40,608 bases of DNA, from the NCBI RefSeq assembly GCF_003386235.1, contig NZ_QRDZ01000053.1, positions 1-40,608 on the forward strand. Reading direction: 5' to 3'. Positions 40,511-40,608 of this stretch are shown piece by piece. The stretch is from Cohnella phaseoli (GTDB taxonomy: Bacteria; Bacillota; Bacilli; Paenibacillales; Paenibacillaceae). The notes beneath the pieces were generated by a model. That model was not told where the DNA came from and made no database searches. It saw nothing but the letters and a program-made list of their open reading frames with translations. Within the stretch, counting starts at the first letter, position 1. Each line of letters opens with the position of its first letter. The position numbers and the translations under genes are program-made.

Positions 40511-40608
40511 ATTATGGAGAGTTTGATCCTGGCTCAGGACGAACGCTGGCGGCGTGCCTAATACATGCAAGTCGAGCGGATCTCTGATGGAGCTTGCTCC
40601 TGATGAGG
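40511..40608 (+). rRNA. rrs: 16S ribosomal RNA, 5' end only
   Basis: GAGTTTGATCCTGGCTCAG (from 40519) is the universal 16S 5' sequence, followed by GACGAACGCTGGCGGCGTGCC and CATGCAAGTCGAGCGG. Mature 5' end estimated at about 40511. Only about 98 nt are in the window; the gene runs off the right edge. The rrn operon follows bofA as in B. subtilis. Confidence 0.97.

Overview
The window looks like chromosomal DNA of a GC-rich, spore-forming Firmicute of the Paenibacillaceae (Cohnella or Paenibacillus type). The gene blocks are those of Bacillus subtilis (pbpG-speE-speB, ywiB-argS, rpoE-pyrG-spo0F-fba-murA-rho, rpmE, ffs-dnaX-ebfC-recR-yaaL-bofA-rrn). Sporulation genes (spo0F, bofA, a YhcN/YlaJ-type lipoprotein, a KinA/KinE-like kinase) are present. 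GTG and TTG starts preceded by strong Shine-Dalgarno (SD) sequences are common. The genus is inference.

Layout. 1-4.2 kb: a class A penicillin-binding protein (minus), divergent from the polyamine pair speE-speB. 4.2-6.3 kb: an arginyl-tRNA synthetase (minus) behind a T-box leader with a probable CGC (Arg) specifier. 6.4-11.3 kb: a three-gene signalling operon: HPt-REC-GGDEF-REC diguanylate cyclase, stand-alone receiver, and membrane hybrid histidine kinase with GAF/PAS and a C-terminal receiver. 11.3-13.4 kb: ywiB and a second, canonical argS. 13.4-14.6 kb: a subtilase without signal peptide (minus). 14.9-22.1 kb: rpoE, pyrG (with a GGGC-start/attenuator leader), spo0F, fba, murA, rho. Between pyrG and spo0F lies a tandem array of about 51-bp palindromic repeats.

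22.1-32.4 kb is an insertion relative to B. subtilis, where rho and rpmE lie close together. It holds a radical SAM protein, a 114-nt extended hairpin, a DUF4127 protein (minus) and a divergent carbohydrate operon. That operon has a lipoprotein solute-binding protein, two permeases, a CE7 acetyl-esterase and a secreted multidomain DUF4434-type protein, with a consensus CcpA cre site in front. 32.4-40.6 kb: rpmE, a sporulation lipoprotein whose SD sits inside a terminator hairpin, SRP RNA, a soluble PAS histidine kinase, dnaX-ebfC-recR, an M3 oligopeptidase (minus), yaaL-bofA, and the promoters, leader and first ~100 nt of a 16S rRNA gene.

How the parts work together. The core genes cover translation, nucleotide, wall-precursor and transcription-termination functions plus a sporulation phosphorelay component. 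The possibly new parts are (i) the signalling operon with four receivers and a single HPt, placed between two argS genes, (ii) the DUF4127/DUF4434/CE7/ABC locus, (iii) the long hairpin at 23.4 kb, and (iv) the 51-bp repeat array at 17.5 kb. Positions and motifs were read by eye; no search or folding program was run.
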